Origin: Psychroflexus tropicus DSM 15496
GTDB lineage: Bacteria > Bacteroidota > Bacteroidia > Flavobacteriales > Flavobacteriaceae
Reading direction: 5' to 3'
Length of the DNA: 64,000 nt
Assembly (NCBI RefSeq): GCF_000378765.1
Contig: NZ_KB905343.1
Coordinates: 404,630-468,629 of the forward strand
Numbering within the stretch: position 1 is the stretch's first letter; each line of letters opens with the position of its first letter. This document shows positions 46,140 to 55,502 of this stretch, piece after piece. A program made the translations under genes and the position numbers. The notes under the pieces were generated by a model. That model saw only the letters and a program-made list of their open reading frames with translations, was not told where the DNA came from and searched no databases.

Positions 46140-48572
46140 ATGATACGAAACTATTTTAAAATGGGACTAAGAGGTTTAAAAAATCAGCCTTTTTTTACAC
46201 TCATCAATACCTTAGGTCTTGCTATAGGAACGGCAGGTGGTTTATTGATCGCGCTTTATGTTTATGATGAGCTCAATCATGATGAAATGTTTGCCGATTC
46301 TGACCTAATCCATAGAATTGATATGGAAATCAAATTTGGTGGTGCAGAAATTAAAAGTGCTGAAAGTGCTGCCCCTTTAGCTGGTGCATTAAAAAATGAC
46401 TTTCCCGAAGTTGAGCAAACAACTCGATTTAGAATTCAGGGGAGCAATTTGTTTAGAGATACTCAAAAAACCGATAACATCAAAGAGCTTCATACCACGT
46501 ATGCCGACTCTACTTTGTTAGAGATGTTTGATCTTGAACTTATTCATGGTAATAGAAAGACTGCACTAAAAAAGCCAAATACCCTGGTCATGACCAGAAC
46601 CGCTGCTGAAAATCATTTTGGTAGCGTGGACGTTGTAGGTAAAAATCTCTTGCTGAATAATAAAGAAATGTATCAAGTCACTGGTGTTATGGAAGATTTG
46701 CCTTCAAATTCTTTTCTGAAGGATTATACGATATTCATGGCTATGGCTGGTAATGTAGCTTCCCGCGAGGATATCTGGGGTGGTAATAATTACTTCACAT
46801 TTATCAAAGTATCTCCAGATACCAGTATGGAAAAATTCCAATTACAACTTGACGGACTATTGGAAAAATATGTGCTCCCCTGGGCTACTAGAACCTTTCC
46901 AGGGATGACTGCGGAATCTTTTTTGGCTTCGGGAAATTACATACGATATCACAGCATACCGCTAACGGATATTCATCTGCACTCGAACAATAAGGTCGAG
47001 ATGTCTAAGGTAGGAGATATGCAAAATGTTTACATCCTCTCATTCATCGGTTTTTTCTTGATTTTTCTGGCTAGTGTGAATTTTATGAATCTCTCTACAG
47101 CTCATTCGCTTAAAAGAGCCAAAGAGGTTGGCATACGCAAAACACTTGGCTCTAACCGGGGACAATTAATCATTCAATTTTTGACAGAGTCAGGAATTGT
47201 TGTTTTTGTATCTATGTTACTTGCTGTGCTAGTTTCCTCCATAGCACTTCCATTTTTTAATGACTTGGCTGGTCGAGCTATTTCTATTCCTTTTGAAAAC
47301 CCTATGTTCTATGGGTGGCTGATATTGATCACGATCATTCTTGGATTGATTTCTGGCAGTTATCCAGCATTTGTGATTTCTAAATTTGCTCCCATTGATA
47401 CCTTAAAAGGCAATAGCTTTCAAACTAGCAGCAAATGGAACATGCGTAGTGTTTTAGTTGTTTTTCAGTTTGGTGTAGCCGTATTCTTAATAGTAGGGAC
47501 GCTAGTCGTTTTTCAACAGTTAAAATTTATACAGAATAAAGATCTAGGCTTTGATAAGGAACAGGTTCTCATTATCAATGATACCTATGCAGCTGGGGAC
47601 CAAGTCAATGCAATGCGACAGGAGATACTGAATTTAAGTGCTGTTCAAAACGCTACCGTGAGTAGCTTTATGCCTGTGTCCTCTTCACGCTCGAGTACTT
47701 CTTTTTTTCAGGAGGGGAAAATGGATCAACAATACGCTATACAGTCCCAAGTATGGAAAGTAGATGAGCATTACTTGAATACACTTGATTTAAAATTGAT
47801 AAGCGGAAGGAACTTCAATGGGCAGTTTGTCTCAGACTCAACAGCGGTTATTATAAATGAATCCACACTCAAAACTCTCGGTTTAGATGCAGAAGAAGCA
47901 TTAGGGGTTAGAATTACTCAAGAAGTTGAATTGGGCGAACCTTTATACTTTAAGATCATAGGTGTGGTTCAAGATTTCCATTATGAATCGCTTAGAGATG
48001 ACATAGGCGCATTGGCCCTATTTATGGATAGGTCTACAGGTTATATGGCGATCAAATTAAAGACGGCTGACCTTACAGATATCCTTTCTAACATAGAAAA
48101 TATCTGGGCATCAAAAGCACCTGGACAGCCTTTTGATTATCGTTTTATGGACGATGCCTTCGAGACGTCCTATAAAGAAGAACAACGCTTAGGTAGTATT
48201 TTCATGGTATTTACCTGTCTTTCCATCTTTATCGCTTGTTTGGGTCTTTTTGCTCTGGCTATGTATAATGCACAAACAAGAACCAAAGAAATAGGGGTCC
48301 GCAAAGTCCTGGGTGCCAGCGTGAGACAAATTACATTTAGACTGACCTTAAATTTTCTAAAACTGGTTGGGGTTGCTATTCTTTTTGCTCTTCCACTAGG
48401 GTGGTATTTTATGGATATCTGGCTTCGGGATTTTACTTACCGCATTCAGGTAGGTTGGCAAACCCTTGGTTTTGCGGCACTACTAGTAATTTTTATAGCC
48501 ATATTTACTGTAAGCTTTCAAGCTATAAAGGCCGCTATTGCCAACCCCGTCAAAAGTTTAAGAACTGAATAA
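46140..48572 (+). CDS. ABC permease 3 (tandem FtsX/MacB-PCD)
   Basis: An 810 aa paralogue (MIRNYFKMGLRGLKNQPFFTLINTLG to ANPVKSLRTE). It has the same eight-helix plan and coupling motifs AKEVGIRKTLGSNRGQ and TKEIGVRKVLGASVRQI. The first 50-odd bases before its start contain a partial intergenic repeat (CTGTGAGGTCTTTAAAAAC), the largest gap in the operon. The function is as for the other permeases. Confidence 0.9.
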   Translation: MIRNYFKMGLRGLKNQPFFTLINTLGLAIGTAGGLLIALYVYDELNHDEMFADSDLIHRIDMEIKFGGAEIKSAESAAPLAGALKNDFPEVEQTTRFRIQGSNLFRDTQKTDNIKELHTTYADSTLLEMFDLELIHGNRKTALKKPNTLVMTRTAAENHFGSVDVVGKNLLLNNKEMYQVTGVMEDLPSNSFLKDYTIFMAMAGNVASREDIWGGNNYFTFIKVSPDTSMEKFQLQLDGLLEKYVLPWATRTFPGMTAESFLASGNYIRYHSIPLTDIHLHSNNKVEMSKVGDMQNVYILSFIGFFLIFLASVNFMNLSTAHSLKRAKEVGIRKTLGSNRGQLIIQFLTESGIVVFVSMLLAVLVSSIALPFFNDLAGRAISIPFENPMFYGWLILITIILGLISGSYPAFVISKFAPIDTLKGNSFQTSSKWNMRSVLVVFQFGVAVFLIVGTLVVFQQLKFIQNKDLGFDKEQVLIINDTYAAGDQVNAMRQEILNLSAVQNATVSSFMPVSSSRSSTSFFQEGKMDQQYAIQSQVWKVDEHYLNTLDLKLISGRNFNGQFVSDSTAVIINESTLKTLGLDAEEALGVRITQEVELGEPLYFKIIGVVQDFHYESLRDDIGALALFMDRSTGYMAIKLKTADLTDILSNIENIWASKAPGQPFDYRFMDDAFETSYKEEQRLGSIFMVFTCLSIFIACLGLFALAMYNAQTRTKEIGVRKVLGASVRQITFRLTLNFLKLVGVAILFALPLGWYFMDIWLRDFTYRIQVGWQTLGFAALLVIFIAIFTVSFQAIKAAIANPVKSLRTE

Positions 48573-48584
48573 AAACCAATCATT

Positions 48585-51014
48585 ATGATACGAAACTATT
48601 TTAAAATCGCCTGGAGAAATATCTGGAAAAACAAAATGTTTTCGGCGATAAATATCGTGAGTTTAGCCATAGGTCTTAGTGCTTCTTTTGTCATCGGACT
48701 AATGATATACCATGATTTCTCCTTTGATAATTTTCATCCCAATAAAGATCGTATTTACAGACTGGTAACAGATTCTGATTCACCAGAAGGCAAATACAGT
48801 TTTAGTGGTGTTAATGTTCCACTTAAAAAAACTATAAAAGAAGGCATGCCAGGAATAGAGACGGCAACTTCTTTTTTCACATTCACCCCTTATCAATTGA
48901 ATGTGAATGGAAATGAATTTAAAGATCCTGAAGGTTTAATTCTTTCAGACCATCAGTATTTTGAGATTTTTGATTACAACTGGTTAGTTGGAGATAGAAA
49001 CGTATTAAAGCAGGCTAATACCGTTGTGCTTAGTTTGAAAAAAGCTAAATCATATTTTCCGAATTTATCACTTGGCGAAATGATGGGTAAAACCATTACC
49101 TATGATGATTCCACACAGGTTAATGTTTCTGGTATTGTAGCTGATTTTGAAGAAAATAGCGATCTTATTTTCAACGAATTTGTTTCTCTTCCCACAGCTG
49201 TTCAAACTGATATGAGAGAAACAGTTACCAGCGAATACTGGACAAGCTCAAATTCCAATTCACAAATGTTTGCCTTACTTAATGAGAAGTCTAAAATGAC
49301 TGACGTACTGTCTAGACTCGATGAATTAGCCAAAAAGCACGAGAACCCAGAATATGTCAAAGATGGATATAGAACTGGCTATAGTCTTCAGCCCTTAGAA
49401 GACTTACATTTTAGTGATTTTGGAATTTTTGATTATGGGAATATAGCTGCTAATAAATCAGTATTGATTTACTTATCTGCGATTGCCTTGTTTTTGCTTG
49501 CCTTAGGTTGTATTAATTTCATCAATCTTAACACTGCTCAAGCCACTCAACGCGCAAAGGAAATCGGTATTCGTAAAACACTGGGAAGCTCCAAGCTACA
49601 ACTTATCTATCAGTTTTTAGGAGAAACCTTTTTGCTGACATTTATCTCAGGTATGGTTTCAGTTTTCTTGGGTTATGTTTTCTTCAAAGTGTTTAGCGAT
49701 TTTCTTCCACCTACCTTTGATTATGGTTTAATCCTTGAACCTGACGTGATTATCAGCCTATTTTTATTATTGATTTTGGTTAGTCTTTTTTCAGGAATCT
49801 ATCCGGCCTTGATCCTGTCTCGCTTTAAGCCAGTATCTGTTTTAAAAAGTCGAATTTTTTTTAATACTGATCAATCCAAATTCAGAAAAGTCTTGACCTT
49901 TTTTCAATTTGGGATCGCTCAGATCTTTATTATCGCCACTCTTTTAGTGGGAAAGCAAATCAACTTTATGATGAATAAAAACATGGGGTTCAAATCTAAA
50001 GAAGTGGCTCATTTCAATTTTCCCTCCGAAGATAGAAGTATTGATAAGTTGTATCTGATGAAGAATGAGTTGGAAAAGAATCCTAGAATTAAAGCTATTA
50101 GTCTAGGAAGTGCACCTCCTGCATCGTATAAGATTTATGGTAGTAAACTGAGTTTTGCTCAGGAAAATGGAGAAGTCAATGTGTATTTTAATCAACTTTT
50201 TGGAGATACTAATTATTTGGAGTTTTACGATATCCCTTTACTTGCAGGGAGACAACCACTCAACGATACCATAAGAGAATATGTGATTAATGAATCATTA
50301 TTGGCTGAATTGGGTTTTAAAAACCCAGAAGATGCCATTAACAAGCAAATTAAAATCAATGATAAACCTTATCCTATTGTGGGAGTTATGCGCAATTTTA
50401 ATCAGTATTCACTGAAATTAGAAATTAAACCAATGGCATTTGTGCCAGATTATTACATAAGGAATTACTCTTCTTTTACCACCCTTAGTTTTGTGATCAA
50501 CCCTAACAATAACCTTAAAGAAACGATTAGTCAGGTTGAGGAACAGTGGGATGCTATTTATCCAAATTCAGAATTCAATGTAAACTTCTTAGATGACACT
50601 CTGGCTTCTTTTTATAAGAATGAGAAAAACACCTCGAAGCTTTTACAATGGGCTGCAGGTCTAAGCATATTGATAAGCATTCTTGGCCTTTTAGGCCTGG
50701 TGGTTTATACCACCGAACGAAAAACCAAAGAAATAGGTATAAGAAAAATCCTTGGAGCTTCCATTTTAGGACTCAACATACAACTCTGCAAAGAGTTTAT
50801 AAAGCCAATTCTTTTCGCTGTTGTTGTCGCCATTCCAATAGCATGGTATGGACTCCATCAATGGTTGGAGGATTTTGCCTACAAAACAGAATTCAACTGG
50901 TGGATTTTTGTTATGAGTGCATTCCTTATGATTTTGATTGCTCTTTTAGTTATGTGTTTCAAAACCATTCAAGCAGCATTAAGAAATCCAGCCCAAAGCT
51001 TAAGAACTGAATAA
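48585..51014 (+). CDS. ABC permease 4 (tandem FtsX/MacB-PCD)
   Basis: An 809 aa paralogue (MIRNYFKIAWRNIWKNKMFSAINIVS to RNPAQSLRTE). Coupling motifs are AKEIGIRKTLGSSKLQ and TKEIGIRKILGASILGL. It starts 12 bp after permease 3 and is followed at 22 bp by the second ATPase gene. The last residues deviate slightly (NPAQSL for NPVKSL), and it is followed by the non-canonical ATPase, so the two may be functional partners. Confidence 0.9.
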   Translation: MIRNYFKIAWRNIWKNKMFSAINIVSLAIGLSASFVIGLMIYHDFSFDNFHPNKDRIYRLVTDSDSPEGKYSFSGVNVPLKKTIKEGMPGIETATSFFTFTPYQLNVNGNEFKDPEGLILSDHQYFEIFDYNWLVGDRNVLKQANTVVLSLKKAKSYFPNLSLGEMMGKTITYDDSTQVNVSGIVADFEENSDLIFNEFVSLPTAVQTDMRETVTSEYWTSSNSNSQMFALLNEKSKMTDVLSRLDELAKKHENPEYVKDGYRTGYSLQPLEDLHFSDFGIFDYGNIAANKSVLIYLSAIALFLLALGCINFINLNTAQATQRAKEIGIRKTLGSSKLQLIYQFLGETFLLTFISGMVSVFLGYVFFKVFSDFLPPTFDYGLILEPDVIISLFLLLILVSLFSGIYPALILSRFKPVSVLKSRIFFNTDQSKFRKVLTFFQFGIAQIFIIATLLVGKQINFMMNKNMGFKSKEVAHFNFPSEDRSIDKLYLMKNELEKNPRIKAISLGSAPPASYKIYGSKLSFAQENGEVNVYFNQLFGDTNYLEFYDIPLLAGRQPLNDTIREYVINESLLAELGFKNPEDAINKQIKINDKPYPIVGVMRNFNQYSLKLEIKPMAFVPDYYIRNYSSFTTLSFVINPNNNLKETISQVEEQWDAIYPNSEFNVNFLDDTLASFYKNEKNTSKLLQWAAGLSILISILGLLGLVVYTTERKTKEIGIRKILGASILGLNIQLCKEFIKPILFAVVVAIPIAWYGLHQWLEDFAYKTEFNWWIFVMSAFLMILIALLVMCFKTIQAALRNPAQSLRTE

Positions 51015-51036
51015 CTTTCATATATAAATTAAAACA

Positions 51037-51705
51037 ATGCTTTTAAAACTTAACCACATTTACAAATGGGTAAAATCTGGAGGAAGACGAGTTTTCTTAC
51101 TAAATGACCTCAATTTAACAATCGAAAAAGGAGAATTCATTTCATTGATGGGGCCCTCTGGTTCTGGTAAATCTACATTGTTCAACGTGATTGCAATGCT
51201 AGATACCTTTGATGAAGGAGACTATTTTTTTGAAAATGAAACTATCCATGATCTCAATTCGAAACAGAAGACCAAACTCTTCAATGAAAACATCGGTTTC
51301 ATCTTTCAGGCCTATCATCTTTTAGATGATTTGACGGTTTATGAAAATATTGAGACACCTCTTCTTTATAAAAAAATTAAAAGTTCTGAACGAAAAGCTT
51401 TAGTTGCTGACATGTTGGACAAATTCAATATTGTTGGGAAAAAGGATTTATTCCCACATCAACTTAGCGGTGGACAACAACAATTGGTAGGTATCGCAAG
51501 AGCTTTAATCATCAAGCCAAAACTTATCCTTGCTGATGAACCAACTGGGAATTTAAATTCTACCCAAAGCGATGAAATCATGCAACTTTTTAAAGATTTA
51601 AATACAGAGGGTATTACTATCATTCAAGCTACGCATTCAGAAAGCAATGCAGCATATGGTTCACGACTTATAAAACTTTTGGATGGAAGTGTTAATAACA
51701 AATAG
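51037..51705 (+). CDS. second ABC ATPase with non-canonical motifs
   Basis: A 222 aa MacB/LolD-type nucleotide-binding subunit. Walker A GPSGSGKST, Q-loop FQAYHLLDDLTVYENIETPL and Walker B LILADEPTG are intact, and the H-loop His is present (ATHSE). Two positions that are nearly constant in the family differ: the signature helix reads LSGGQQQLVGIARAL (Leu for Arg) and the D-loop GNLNS (Asn for Asp). It may form a heterodimer with the first ATPase or work with a subset of the permeases. It is 22 bp after permease 4. Confidence 0.9.
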   Translation: MLLKLNHIYKWVKSGGRRVFLLNDLNLTIEKGEFISLMGPSGSGKSTLFNVIAMLDTFDEGDYFFENETIHDLNSKQKTKLFNENIGFIFQAYHLLDDLTVYENIETPLLYKKIKSSERKALVADMLDKFNIVGKKDLFPHQLSGGQQQLVGIARALIIKPKLILADEPTGNLNSTQSDEIMQLFKDLNTEGITIIQATHSESNAAYGSRLIKLLDGSVNNK

Positions 51706-51709
51706 GATC

Positions 51710-53122
51710 ATGGTCAAAACAATCATCTACTTAGTAATTTTTTTAGTTCAAATGTTAGGATTTGCTCAAGATCCAGTTCTGGAATTAGATCTAGACACTG
51801 CTTTGCAAATTGCTTTAGAAAATAATTTAGATGTTGAACGCTCAAATCTAAGAGCTCAAACCTCAGATATAGAATTCAATCAGTCCCGAAATTCTAGGTT
51901 GCCAAATTTGAATGGGAATTATAATTTCGGACTGAATAATGGTAGAAGTATCGATCCCTTTACAAATACCTTTATCGAAGAACAACTCACTTTTTCTAGT
52001 GCGGGCTTGAGCTTAGAAGCTACTATTTTTAATGGTTTTCAAATTAAAAATAGAATTCAACGGGATCGTTTCAATCTTCAGGCTGCTAAGGCTGATGTGG
52101 AGCAAGCCAAACAGGAAATGGTTTTAAATGTCACACTTGCTTACTTTCAGATTCTAAATAACAATGATTTATTGAAACTAGCTTTATCAAGAAAAAAATC
52201 AACTTTAGAACAGTTGGAACGTTTAAAAAACTTAAATGAAGAAGGGGAGGGCAATCCAGCCAATTATACGGATATTGTGGGGCAACTAGCCAATGATAAT
52301 TCTATAATTGCCGATGCAGAAAACAGCCTGGAGGCTTCTAAATTGGAATTGATTCGACTTTTGAATATTGATTCAGAAATTAGTATTTCTGAGAGTCAGC
52401 TTATCGATGAACCTGTGATGTACGCATATTCAGTCACAGAGGTTTTTGAAGAATCTTTAGAAAATTTAGCTGCTTTTAGGTCTGTTGAATTGAAAATCAA
52501 AGCAGCTGAAGAAGACATACAAGCTTCACAAAGTTTATATGCACCAGAAGTAACTTTGTTTGCTCAATTGAATACAAATTTTTCAAGTTTAGCGACCTTG
52601 TTTAACGAATCTGGAATTCAAATAGTAGAAACAGATCAGTTTGTAAGTATTGGAGGAGATGATTTTTCAGTATTTAGTCCAGAAACCAATTTTTCAGCAG
52701 AAAGTATTGCTTATCAGGATCAATTGATTAATAATTTAAATTCCAATATTGGTGTTGCATTACGGGTTCCTATTTTCAATGGGTTTAGAGCTAAAAATAA
52801 TGTGGCTTTGCAAAAAATTATTCTGGAGGAGCAGAAAGTAGAATACCAGAGTACCTTTAATGAGTTTCGACAAGCAATCCAGGTAGCACATAACGATATG
52901 CAGACGGCTCATGCCAAATATCTTATTTTTGAGGACCAAGTGCAGGCTTATACAGAGTCTTTTCGTGTTAATGAAATTCGGTTTAATAGTGGTGTGTCCA
53001 ATATTGTGGAATACATCATCAGTAAAAACAATCTGGATAACGCCAAAATCAATTTGGCCAATGCTCGCTTTGAGTATATTTTTAGAACAAAGATATTAGA
53101 TTATTATAGAGGAATTAGTTAA
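51710..53122 (+). CDS. TolC-family outer-membrane efflux protein
   Basis: The outer-membrane channel of the efflux set, 470 aa from ATG 51710 with a signal peptide (MVKTIIYLVIFLVQMLGFAQ). Two OEP repeats contain long amphipathic helices; ELDLDTALQIALENNLDVERSNLRAQ begins the first and VALRVPIFNGFRAKNNV lies in the second. It starts 4 bp after the ATPase stop. The putative complex spans the envelope with the adaptor and permeases. One adaptor and one channel must serve four permeases. Confidence 0.93.
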   Translation: MVKTIIYLVIFLVQMLGFAQDPVLELDLDTALQIALENNLDVERSNLRAQTSDIEFNQSRNSRLPNLNGNYNFGLNNGRSIDPFTNTFIEEQLTFSSAGLSLEATIFNGFQIKNRIQRDRFNLQAAKADVEQAKQEMVLNVTLAYFQILNNNDLLKLALSRKKSTLEQLERLKNLNEEGEGNPANYTDIVGQLANDNSIIADAENSLEASKLELIRLLNIDSEISISESQLIDEPVMYAYSVTEVFEESLENLAAFRSVELKIKAAEEDIQASQSLYAPEVTLFAQLNTNFSSLATLFNESGIQIVETDQFVSIGGDDFSVFSPETNFSAESIAYQDQLINNLNSNIGVALRVPIFNGFRAKNNVALQKIILEEQKVEYQSTFNEFRQAIQVAHNDMQTAHAKYLIFEDQVQAYTESFRVNEIRFNSGVSNIVEYIISKNNLDNAKINLANARFEYIFRTKILDYYRGIS

Positions 53123-53963
53123 GATCTAGTTACCTAGATAATAATATTTCTCATTGTTATTTGATAAAGAAACTAGCATTAAAGTTTAGATTTTTAGATA
53201 AACTTGAAATTGATGATTTATTGTTTTCAACGATATTGTAATACTTTATATATGCTCAGCCCATTCCCTTGTATTCCGCTAAAGCTCGATACTAGGAAAA
53301 GAGCTTCACTAGAAGTCTTGGACCTATCTGTTGTTTTGCTTCCTTCATGTCGCTTACCCTAACCGTCCCGATAGCTATCGGGACTGGTTAGGGACACTCC
53401 ATTTCGTCACAAAAAACAGACAAGTCCGCTTTTTTGAATAGGAACGCCAAGCGCTTTGATGTTCTTAACTAGATGTTTTACGTAGACTTCTTCTAGTCTC
53501 ACTTGAACATCTCTAAACATCCAAGCGCTGGCTGGCCCATTTTAAGGGGTTGATAATGGATCAAGCCTTCTTTGTTTTTCGGGGTATCGAAAAACAGGTA
53601 GCGACTAACCCATTCTATGTTTATCCCCCTTATTCACTTCGCTTAACTTATCTGTACGCTCTGCTCTTAAGTGGTCTAAAAAGAATGGCTAAGGCGCTTA
53701 TGGAACTTGTCAAGGCTATACGAGTTTTAGTCCACAAATAAGGTTTCTACTTCCTTGAAAACCAGCCTGCCTTTGGTCAGGCTGGTTTTTCCACGTCGCA
53801 GACACTCCTGATTTATTTCCTAAAAGCCTTGACAAAACCCACTTGCCCCATTGTGCTATGCACGGAAGAAAAGAACAAACACCCCTTAAAATTTAATCTG
53901 TTTTAAACCTATAGGGGAATTATTAATCTGCCTGTTAAGATACGGGCCTAAAATCTTTTAATT
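53123..53963. other. intergenic region, possible element boundary
   Basis: This stretch of 841 bp separates the efflux operon from ssb. It has a long hairpin around the perfect palindrome CCCGATAGCTATCGGG (53357-53393; stem CCCTAACC-GTCCCGATAGC). A direct repeat of CAAGCGCT occurs at 53448 and 53521. No convincing gene is present; a frame at 53550-53741 (63 codons) is unsupported. The base composition shifts near 53250, and mobile-element genes follow, so one end of the element may lie here. Confidence 0.45.
53758..53790 (+). terminator. Rho-independent terminator
   Basis: AAAACCAGCCTG pairs with CAGGCTGGTTTT around an eight-base loop, and the stem is followed by T residues. It would end any transcript entering from the left before ssb. 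Confidence 0.8.
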
Positions 53964-54308
53964 ATGAGTACTTTAAAAAATCATGTACAGTTAATTGGAA
54001 ACCTTGGCGGAGAGCCAAGCATTACGAACCTCGAAAGCGGTAAAAAAGTAGCCCGTTTCTCACTTGCCACCAACGCGTATTACAAAGACAATCAAGGCGA
54101 CAAACAAACCGACACCAATTGGCATACGGTTGTGGCTTGGGGTAAGACAGCAGAAATTGTAGAGAACTACCTCTACAAAGGTAAAGAAGTAGGGATAGCG
54201 GGAAAGCTTAAAACGAGAACCTACACCACTGATGAAGGCGCTCAACGCTATGTGACTGAAGTTGTCGCTGATGAGGTCCTTTTACTTGGCAGCAAGATTG
54301 ACCAGTAA
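53964..54308 (+). CDS. ssb: single-stranded DNA-binding protein, mobile-element type
   Basis: A 114 aa SSB with the OB-fold only: HVQLIGNLGGEPSITNLESGKKVARFSLATN, then WHTVVAWGKTAEIVENYLYKGKEVGIAGKLKTR. It lacks the long linker and acidic C-terminal tip (DDxPF) of chromosomal SSB and ends in LLGSKIDQ. Short tail-less SSBs of this kind are common on conjugative and mobilisable elements, where they protect transferred single strands. It is the first gene of the mobile region and precedes a DUF6876 gene by 80 bp. Confidence 0.93.
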   Translation: MSTLKNHVQLIGNLGGEPSITNLESGKKVARFSLATNAYYKDNQGDKQTDTNWHTVVAWGKTAEIVENYLYKGKEVGIAGKLKTRTYTTDEGAQRYVTEVVADEVLLLGSKIDQ

Positions 54309-54388
54309 ATAATGAACCTAAACGAGGGCATGGTTTAGACCCATGTCCCCGTTTTTTCTTTTAAACCTTAACCTTAAACAAAAAAACC

Positions 54389-54814
54389 ATGTCATCAAAT
54401 AATCAACACCAACATCGTTCGTCAACTTCAGAGAGTACCCCTAAAGCTCAACTGATCCAGGAGCGCTTGAAATCTTTTACTGGGACAGAAATGTTCTATC
54501 AACTCCCGCTCTTCAAAACCAGATTCACAGATGGAGTAAAGTATCTATCCGAAGTTGCTGACTGTTTTTGGCTGATAACCGATGCTTCGGTAATCGCAAA
54601 GAGCTTAATGGGCAAAAGCGAGTTTATTACCATTGACTTTAAACGATTATCTAAAGCGGAACAAATCAAATCTCATACTGAGGCGGTAATCCTCTATAGT
54701 GATGGTAATAATAACCTACTAGAAAAACACGGCTACTTTGTTACGGATTTTCCGTTAGATGAATTGCGCTTATTTTTTGTAAACGACACGCTCATGTTAC
54801 CTAGTGAATACTGA
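54389..54814 (+). CDS. DUF6876-family protein, complete copy
   Basis: The 141 aa protein belongs to a family often found on Bacteroidota integrative elements, function unknown. It has a polar N-terminus, then LIQERLKSFTGTEMFYQLPLFKTRFTDGVKYLSEVADCFWLITDASVIAKSL and LRLFFVNDTLMLPSEY. A second copy lacking the first 44 codons is found at 61723-62034, about 90 percent identical by eye. No enzymatic motif is seen. Possibly a regulatory or accessory protein of the mobile element. Confidence 0.85.
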   Translation: MSSNNQHQHRSSTSESTPKAQLIQERLKSFTGTEMFYQLPLFKTRFTDGVKYLSEVADCFWLITDASVIAKSLMGKSEFITIDFKRLSKAEQIKSHTEAVILYSDGNNNLLEKHGYFVTDFPLDELRLFFVNDTLMLPSEY

Positions 54815-54984
54815 TACAAATGATCTTAAGAAGGTCAATTTTTACAAAAAAAAATTTTATTAGCCTGAAATAACTTTTTTATTACTCAATATGCTTAAAA
54901 CTTTTTCCTTGTTGTTAATAGATAAACAGAAGGTCAGATTTTTAAAAACTCAAAAAAATAAGTGTACTTATAATTTTTGAAAAC

Positions 54985-55209
54985 TTAAGACGTGGATCTT
55001 CCTTTTAATCTGGTCTCGATTTTTTGTTTCTTTTTAGTGAGGCGTTTCATTAAACTCATTAGCTTTGGGTCTTCAGATTTTTTATAAATCTCATTGATAG
55101 CCAGTATTAATCGTTTAGCTTTTCGAGATGAAGCTACACGATCGCTCATAGACATATGCTTCATTTTTTCGTTTTCAAATTCCTCTGCTTCTTGTAAAAG
55201 CTTCTTCAT
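54985..55209 (-). CDS. small basic helical protein, 74 aa
   Basis: An unrecognised protein, entirely polar and probably helical. It starts MKKLLQEAEEFENEKMKHMSMSDRVASSRKAK and ends basic (LTKKKQKIETRLKGRS). No membrane helix or cysteine is seen. It lies at the left edge of the cargo module, in the same orientation as the following six genes. Function unknown. Confidence 0.6.
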   Translation of the reverse strand: MKKLLQEAEEFENEKMKHMSMSDRVASSRKAKRLILAINEIYKKSEDPKLMSLMKRLTKKKQKIETRLKGRSTS

Positions 55210-55227
55210 AACCCGATTTGTATTTTC

Positions 55228-55332
55228 TTAATTAAGAATAGGAGCAGGAACTAACCAGCAAAGAATTACAATAATTAATAAACCAATTAGCACTACAGCG
55301 AGGTTAAATTTACGATCATTAATTGATTTCAT
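55228..55332 (-). CDS. small single-TM protein, 34 aa
   Basis: An ATG-started short gene: a basic N-terminus (MKSINDRKFNL), one strong hydrophobic helix (AVVLIGLLIIVILCWLV) and a short tail (PAPILN). The stop is 18 bp upstream of the start of the 74-codon gene, so both may share a transcript. It is a typical size for small membrane proteins that accompany stress modules. Function unknown. Confidence 0.5.
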   Translation of the reverse strand: MKSINDRKFNLAVVLIGLLIIVILCWLVPAPILN

Positions 55333-55502
55333 AATTTTTATGTTAAGATATTTAGCAATGTATCGATGTGTAATTTTAGGTACTGGATTGTAGAATTCAT
55401 TAAATAGTATTGAGGATTGATATATTAATCAATGATGAAATTTATTCACCAAAACATCAAATTCTGTGAATGCTATATTTTTATACATATTCACAAGCCT
55501 AT

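Noticed and set aside
53550-53741. A 63-codon plus-strand frame (MIMDQAFFVFRGIEKQ...)
   Set aside because: No recognised domain or start context; it lies in a non-coding stretch rich in inverted repeats.
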